DNA of 64,000 bases, from positions 992,001 to 1,056,000 of the forward strand of contig OV788638.1 of NCBI GenBank assembly GCA_928721565.1. The letters are read 5' to 3'. Below the pieces are notes generated by a model. It did not search any database. It was given only the letters and a program-made list of their open reading frames with translations, and was not told where the DNA came from. The position numbers and the translations under genes are program-made. Shown piece after piece: positions 60,065 to 64,000 of this stretch (the stretch's first letter is position 1; each line of letters begins with the position of its first letter). This DNA is from an uncultured Clostridia bacterium (GTDB lineage Bacteria > Bacillota > Clostridia > TANB77 > CAG-508).

Positions 60065-60115
60065 TATAGGTTTAAAATAGATATGTCACAAATACATTGA
60101 AAATAAAATATTGAA

Positions 60116-60178
60116 AAGAGAGCACAAAAATGATATTGTTTAAATGACCAAAAATAAACATATCGGAGGTGCTCTCTT
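60116..60178 (+). promoter_or_regulatory. Inverted repeat enclosing the transposase ribosome-binding site (copy 2)
   Basis: Same AAGAGAGCAC / GTGCTCTCTT pairing as in copy 1, around CGGAGG and ATG 60179. Confidence 0.6.
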
Positions 60179-61144
60179 ATGGGTAATAATATCACAGATA
60201 GATTAAAATATAAAGAGTCAATAGTAAAATTTTCAAGAAAATATGGAGTGGCAAAAGCAGCATATAAATTTGGAGAATGTAAAAGAACAATATATAGATG
60301 GAGAAATAGATATGATGGAACATTAGAAAGTTTAAAAGATAAATCAAGACGTCCACATTCACATCCAAATCAACATACAGAGGAAGAAATAAAATTAATA
60401 AAAAATTATAAAAGAAACAATAAAGATACGGGATTAGTAGTATTATGGATAAAATTACGTCAAGCAGGATATACAAGAACAATACAAGGATTGTATCATG
60501 CAATGCAAAGATTAGGAATATACAAAAAAACACCAAGCAAAAAGAAAGAAAGTGAACCGAATGAATGGGTATCAGGAGAATATCCAGGAGATAAGGTTCA
60601 AATAGATGTTAAGTATGTTCCAAAGAAATGTATGAGCAAAGAATTACAGGAAAGAGGAGAAAAATTTTATCAATATACAGCAATAGATGAATATTCAAGA
60701 TTAAGATATACATGGTTTACAAATGCACATGATACATATGCGTCAAGCGAATTTGCAAGAAGATTAGTAAAATATTTTCCGTTTAAAATAAAGACAATAC
60801 AAACAGATAATGGATTTGAATTTACAAATAGATTAAGTTGGCAAGCATTTTTAAAAGATAAAAAAACAATGTTTGAAAACACATTAGAAGAATTAGGATT
60901 AGAATATAAAGTAATAAAGCCACATACACCAAAACAAAATGGAAGAGTAGAAAGAAGTCATAGAAAAGATCAAGAAAGATTTTACTATAAAAGAGTATTT
61001 TATAGTTTAGAGGATTTAAGAAATCAAGGAAAAGAATGGAGAAAAGAATATAATAATTTTCCTATGAGGCCACTAGGATGGTTGAGTCCCAGGGAATTCA
61101 TAAAAAAATATAAAAGTCAAGAAGAATCGTTATTTGCAATATAG
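60179..61144 (+). CDS. DDE (rve) transposase of IS copy 2
   Basis: 321 residues, the same protein sequence as the copy at 4160-5125; the nucleotide differences I noticed (for example TTCGGA versus TTTGGA) are silent. The HTH region and the DDE triad (Asp143, Asp210, Glu258) are intact, so the enzyme is probably active. Confidence 0.95.
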   Translation: MGNNITDRLKYKESIVKFSRKYGVAKAAYKFGECKRTIYRWRNRYDGTLESLKDKSRRPHSHPNQHTEEEIKLIKNYKRNNKDTGLVVLWIKLRQAGYTRTIQGLYHAMQRLGIYKKTPSKKKESEPNEWVSGEYPGDKVQIDVKYVPKKCMSKELQERGEKFYQYTAIDEYSRLRYTWFTNAHDTYASSEFARRLVKYFPFKIKTIQTDNGFEFTNRLSWQAFLKDKKTMFENTLEELGLEYKVIKPHTPKQNGRVERSHRKDQERFYYKRVFYSLEDLRNQGKEWRKEYNNFPMRPLGWLSPREFIKKYKSQEESLFAI

Positions 61145-61198
61145 GTGCTCAAAGTATTTATTTTAAATAATTTGTGACAAATGATTGACTAACCTACA

Positions 61199-61223
61199 AT
61201 AAGAAATGAAAGTATAAGCACAA
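61199..61223 (+). repeat. 25-bp target-site duplication, right copy (IS copy 2)
   Basis: Identical to 60040-60064, abutting the IS end at 61198. Confidence 0.95.
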
Positions 61224-61227
61224 TATC

Positions 61228-61257
61228 TTGTCAAAAAGGCTTATTATATGATATAAT
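61228..61257 (+). promoter_or_regulatory. Promoter for the small gene at 61362
   Basis: TTGTCA 61228-61233, 18-bp spacer, TATAAT 61252-61257. It starts five bases after the IS target duplication. Confidence 0.6.
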
Positions 61258-61263
61258 AATATT

Positions 61264-61361
61264 AACCTATTGTGCTTTACACAGCAAAGTCAAGAGAAAA
61301 TACTAATTATTTTTTCTGGAGGGGCTGTGTAAACCTCCAGATAATTAAAGGAGGAAAAAAT
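61264..61361 (+). promoter_or_regulatory. Structured 5' leader, candidate translational switch
   Basis: Three pairings compete. TCTGGAGG (61315-61322) pairs with CCTCCAGA (61334-61341), an 8-bp hairpin. TTTACACAGC (61276-61285) pairs with GCTGTGTAAA (61324-61333), which is that hairpin's loop. CCTCC (61334-61338) can pair with GGAGG of the Shine-Dalgarno site (61350-61354). No known riboswitch class recognised. Confidence 0.55.
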
Positions 61362-61634
61362 ATGGGATCATTTTTTGAAGCAGGAATAAAAGAAGAAAAT
61401 ACGAAAATTCCGGTTAGACTTCTTAAACCCAATAATGAGAAGATAATAGAATTGGAAGTGACTGAATCCAATGAGCGGTTTGCTATAATATATATGCAAA
61501 AATTAATTGCATATGCAAAAACTATTGGAGAAAAAACTACAAAGAAAGGAAAAAGGGTTGCAATTGAATTTGAAAGTGAAGAAATTGCGGCAGAGATAAG
61601 AAAGCAATGGGAAGCGGCTTTAACTTTAAAATAA
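61362..61634 (+). CDS. Small protein of unknown function behind a structured leader
   Basis: 90 residues. Mixed alpha/beta, no membrane segment: IPVRLLKPNNEKIIELEVTE, then a helix (RFAIIYMQKLIAYAKTIG) and a basic GEKTTKKGKRVAIEFESEE, ending in an acidic helix. No family recognised. ATG 61362 follows AAAGGAGG and is preferred to the longer frame beginning at 61272, which would translate the leader. It has its own promoter and a strong terminator. Confidence 0.72.
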   Translation: MGSFFEAGIKEENTKIPVRLLKPNNEKIIELEVTESNERFAIIYMQKLIAYAKTIGEKTTKKGKRVAIEFESEEIAAEIRKQWEAALTLK

Positions 61635-61642
61635 TCCCAAAG

Positions 61643-61677
61643 CAGAGAGACATAATTACAAGATGTCTCTCTGTTTT
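61643..61677 (+). terminator. Terminator after the small gene
   Basis: CAGAGAGACAT and ATGTCTCTCTG form a perfect 11-bp stem, then TTTT. Confidence 0.88.
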
Positions 61678-61721
61678 AATTCGCTTTAGCGTGTTGAGCC
61701 ACAAAGCGAAACAAAAAACCG

Positions 61722-61838
61722 TCAGATATGCTCAATGTCAACAAATCTAATTTTTTTACCAAAAACATCAAAAGAAAGCTGAGCAATATCACCAATTTCA
61801 ATATTATCAGAAGATCTATCATACAATCGAGAATTCAT
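61722..61838 (-). CDS. Very small protein, 38 residues
   Basis: ATG 61838 on the - strand follows AAGGTGAT at 4-8 bp. The product (MNSRLYDRSSDNIEIGDIAQ, then LSFDVFGKKIRFVDIEHI) has a beta-rich look with the phrase NIEIGDIAQLSFDVFGKK, like a small hydrolase- or SH3-type fragment. It sits opposite the patatin-like gene. Possibly a real small gene, possibly a remnant; no family recognised. Confidence 0.45.
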   Translation of the reverse strand: MNSRLYDRSSDNIEIGDIAQLSFDVFGKKIRFVDIEHI

Positions 61839-61933
61839 AAAATCACCTTATATAGTTTATGATTAAATCTTGAAAAAAATAATAGAAAGATATATAATAA
61901 TTTCGAATAATGAAGAGAAAGAGATGGAGTGTT

Positions 61934-63085
61934 ATGGAAGAAAAAGAATATGGCTTGGTCCTAGCTGGAGGAGGAACAAAAGGTGCATATGAAGTGGGAA
62001 TTTGGAAGGCATTAAAAGAAATGGGATTAAATATAACTGCAGTAGTCGGAACCTCTATAGGAGCATTAAATGGGGCCTTATTTTTACAAGATGATTTAGA
62101 GTCAGTTGTAAAAATGTATGAAAATATAAAAATTGATAATATAATGAATGTAAATGGAATAAATGCGGACAAAAATATATTCGATTTGGCTAATATATTT
62201 AATTTAGCGGCAGATTATACTAAACAAAGAGGAATTGATAATACACCTTTAAGAGAAATGATTAGAAAATATGTTGATATGGACAAATTATATAATTCCA
62301 AAATTGATTTTGGACTAGTTACATATTCAGTAAAAAATAAAACACCATTACAAGTATTCAAAAATGATATTCCAAAAGATCAAATGGAAAATTATTTGTT
62401 AGCAAGTTCATGTTTTCCGATATTTAAACCTCAAATAATAAATGGAGAAGAATATTATGATGGGGGATTATATGATAATATACCGTCAAATATGCTAATT
62501 GAAAAGGGATATAAAAATATTATAATTGCAGACATTGCAGGAGTAGGATTTAGTAAAAAAACTGTAAATAAAGATGTATATATAAAGGTAATATCAGCTT
62601 CAGAAGATTTAGGAGGAACTTTTGACTTTAATCATGAAAGAATAATTAACAATATAAAATTAGGCTATTTAGATACAATGAGGAGTTTCAACAAATTACA
62701 AGGGCATATTTATTATTTTAAACCAGTTGAATTTTCTAATATGCTAGAGGTATTTAATTTGCAAACTATTTATGGTTTGGAATATGCTGCTCAAACATAT
62801 AAAATGTCTAGATATAAAGAATATACTTTTGAGGAATTTATAAAAGAACTAAAAGAAAGACACTTAGATGCTGAAAGAAGATATAAAAAATCAAAAGATG
62901 CAAATCTAATACAAATAGGAAAAAGACTTAATAAATTATTTGATAAAGGCTTAGGAATTTGTATAGCAAAAGATTTATACTTAGATAGGCCTGCATCAAG
63001 GCTTTCTAATTACTTATTCAATTTTGTCAAAGATTATATAGTAGCAGCTAAAGCACTAATTGAGCTTAGCAATTATATGGATTAG
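61934..63085 (+). CDS. Patatin-like phospholipase
   Basis: 383 residues. Oxyanion motif GLVLAGGGTKGAYEVG, nucleophile elbow GTSIG, and dyad Asp in YYDGGLYDNIPSN, the full patatin catalytic set. The C-terminal 130 residues are helical and less conserved. It should hydrolyse acyl lipids at the membrane. ATG 61934 is chosen because GGAG lies 6 bp upstream; the earlier ATG 61910 has no ribosome-binding site. Confidence 0.94.
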   Translation: MEEKEYGLVLAGGGTKGAYEVGIWKALKEMGLNITAVVGTSIGALNGALFLQDDLESVVKMYENIKIDNIMNVNGINADKNIFDLANIFNLAADYTKQRGIDNTPLREMIRKYVDMDKLYNSKIDFGLVTYSVKNKTPLQVFKNDIPKDQMENYLLASSCFPIFKPQIINGEEYYDGGLYDNIPSNMLIEKGYKNIIIADIAGVGFSKKTVNKDVYIKVISASEDLGGTFDFNHERIINNIKLGYLDTMRSFNKLQGHIYYFKPVEFSNMLEVFNLQTIYGLEYAAQTYKMSRYKEYTFEEFIKELKERHLDAERRYKKSKDANLIQIGKRLNKLFDKGLGICIAKDLYLDRPASRLSNYLFNFVKDYIVAAKALIELSNYMD

Positions 63086-63126
63086 TTTATAAAGTTTGAA
63101 AATATATATTGAAAGGAGAAATAAAA

Positions 63127-63669
63127 ATGATTTTAGAATTTTTAAAAAAATATGAAAAGGAGTCAATATTAATATCAGTATTACTTATTATTGTTTCACT
63201 ATTCTTAATAGCTAAACCAGGAATTGCGGTATCAACAGTAGTTACATTGTTTGCAATTGTATTTTTGGTAGATGGAATTATAAACATAATTACATATATG
63301 ATGGAAGATGTAGAAATCAAAGCATATAGTAATGAATTAATTATGGGAATTTTATTAGTAATATTAGGCCTTATAATATTACTAAATCAGCCTTTATTTA
63401 TATCAATATTACCAATAATGATTGGATTATGGATATTTATAAAAAGTATTATGAAATTACAATTAGCAATTAATTTAAAATCAGCAGTGGCTGAAAGATG
63501 GGGATTATTATTAGTATCTTCAATATTAATGGCAATATTAGGTGTATTAATAATTGTAAATCCATTTGAAGCAATATTTACAATAACAAGATTTATCGGA
63601 ATAATGATGTTAGTTGCTGAAGTTATTAATATATGTGAAAGTGTATATTTTTTACAACAAACAAAGTAA
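63127..63669 (+). CDS. DUF308/HdeD-like membrane protein
   Basis: 180 residues with six predicted helices arranged as three hairpins (ILISVLLIIVSLFLIAKPG; LIMGILLVILGLIILLNQP; LLLVSSILMAILGVLIIVNP), each followed by a Pro-containing turn. This repeat is the DUF308/HdeD hallmark. Function in Gram-positives is unknown. GAAAGGAG precedes ATG 63127, preferred over the frame start at 63109. It ends at a strong terminator. Confidence 0.88.
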   Translation: MILEFLKKYEKESILISVLLIIVSLFLIAKPGIAVSTVVTLFAIVFLVDGIINIITYMMEDVEIKAYSNELIMGILLVILGLIILLNQPLFISILPIMIGLWIFIKSIMKLQLAINLKSAVAERWGLLLVSSILMAILGVLIIVNPFEAIFTITRFIGIMMLVAEVINICESVYFLQQTK

Positions 63670-63730
63670 AAGAAGGGATTTTTTTACGTATTAAAACAGT
63701 ATAATTTGATATAATTAATACAGTATAGAT

Positions 63731-63773
63731 AAAAATAGTGAATTAAAAAATTATTTTTTAATTCACTATTTTT
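63731..63773 (+). terminator. Terminator after the DUF308 gene
   Basis: A perfect 20-bp stem, AAAAATAGTGAATTAAAAAA with its complement, and a TTA loop; T-rich end. Confidence 0.88.
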
Positions 63774-63830
63774 GAGAACTTTTCTCGGTTACTTTTTCAG
63801 CAACCTCTTTTTTACAGTCCTTTTTATATG

Positions 63831-63998
63831 TTAAGCTTTAGCCTTTTCAATTGATTTTTTATTTTTAATAACATCAACTATACAAGTAATAGCTAAAGTA
63901 ACAACTGTAACACCAACTAAAATACCTAAATATTGACATTTGAAATTTGTAGCAGTTGGAACTAAAATTTCTCTAAACAATTTAATTGAATAAGTCAT
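63831..63998 (-). CDS. Small membrane protein (start may lie beyond the window)
   Basis: 55 residues if it starts at ATG 63998 on the - strand: an amphipathic N-terminus (MTYSIKLFREILVPTATNFKC), one hydrophobic helix (YLGILVGVTVVTLAITCIVDVI) and a Lys-rich tail. The window ends two bases upstream, so the ribosome-binding site and a longer N-terminus cannot be judged. No family recognised. Confidence 0.55.
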   Translation of the reverse strand: MTYSIKLFREILVPTATNFKCQYLGILVGVTVVTLAITCIVDVIKNKKSIEKAKA

Positions 63999-64000
63999 AG

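Larger units (their letters stand above)
60065..61198 (+). mobile_element. Insertion sequence copy 2 (1134 bp, IS481/IS1202-like)
   Basis: Same length and ends as copy 1 at 4046-5179, same orientation relative to the window. The flanks carry a different 25-bp duplication, so it is an independent insertion. It landed between a stop codon and the promoter at 61228 without breaking either. Confidence 0.93.

Noticed and set aside
60043..61228. Possibility that the IS copies and neighbouring genes form a composite transposon spanning 4-61 kb
   Set aside because: Each copy has its own distinct 25-bp duplication, so they are independent insertions, and the interval is ordinary housekeeping chromosome.
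61678..61722. Hairpin TTCGCTTT ... AAAGCGAA as a terminator for the 38-residue - strand gene
   Set aside because: The arms pair, but the loop is long and no T-run follows on the - strand, so it is not listed as a terminator.

Overview
The window is strongly A+T-rich bacterial chromosome, densely packed and mostly transcribed on the + strand. The organism is a low-GC, spore-forming Bacillota of the class Clostridia, most likely an uncultured gut lineage. The evidence is the sporulation and germination set (spoVS, spoIIP, a broken yabG, veg, gpr, a Spo0A-C-like regulator), a T-box leader on aspS, a Clostridia/Bacilli-type LexA box on recA, strong AGGAGG ribosome-binding sites and BspA-like leucine-rich-repeat surface proteins. 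No genus can be named from sequence alone.

Layout: 1-6.2 kb holds the 3' end of polA, a lytic transglycosylase, yqeG, a prepilin peptidase, a pepP-like peptidase, a first IS copy and efp. 6.4-10.8 kb is one very large acyl-CoA dehydratase activase-type protein. 10.9-16.3 kb is a tandem pair of BspA-like genes, the first broken by an (AC)10 tract and a one-base insertion. 16.5-20.6 kb has a CmpB-like membrane protein, dapA-asd on the - strand, a YmdB-like phosphoesterase and spoVS. 20.7-29.6 kb has a peptide-type binding protein, recA, recJ, relA, an MBL hydrolase and spoIIP. 29.6-33 kb has nth and a DUF4364 gene on the - strand, the Spo0A-C protein, split yabG and veg. 33-43.9 kb is housekeeping: prmC, whiA, hemW, scpB, proS, the Asp23/amaP/DUF2273 envelope operon, nusB, xseA/xseB and fhs. 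43.9-47 kb is T-box, aspS and gpr. 47.3-56.6 kb has a DUF4116 protein, an ABC-2 exporter, a GT2 glycosyltransferase, a P-loop/Asp23-like fusion, plsC, typA and an O-methyltransferase. 56.7-64 kb is more accessory: a divergent RelA/SpoT-synthetase-like protein, tRNA-Leu, a triple-HTH regulator, a diaminopentanoate-dehydrogenase-like enzyme, a second IS copy, a small gene behind a switch-like leader, a patatin-like lipase and two small membrane proteins.

The most unusual structure is a dispersed family of GAACCGGTCC-core repeats: 21 cores at nine intergenic loci, with a 32-33 bp period inside the arrays. They bracket individual genes, form palindromes at some loci, and in one case lie between a T-box terminator and its gene. 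Other points worth a second look: a possible phase-variation tract in a surface-protein gene, a 1134-bp IS that makes an exact 25-bp target duplication at both sites, yabG split at its GHD motif, a receiver-less Spo0A-C protein, a second alarmone-synthetase-like gene, an apparent Asn (AAC) specifier in the aspS T-box, and a leader at 61264-61361 with three mutually exclusive pairings around the Shine-Dalgarno site.

All calls are by eye, without database searches; promoters and RNA folds are hand-drawn predictions.
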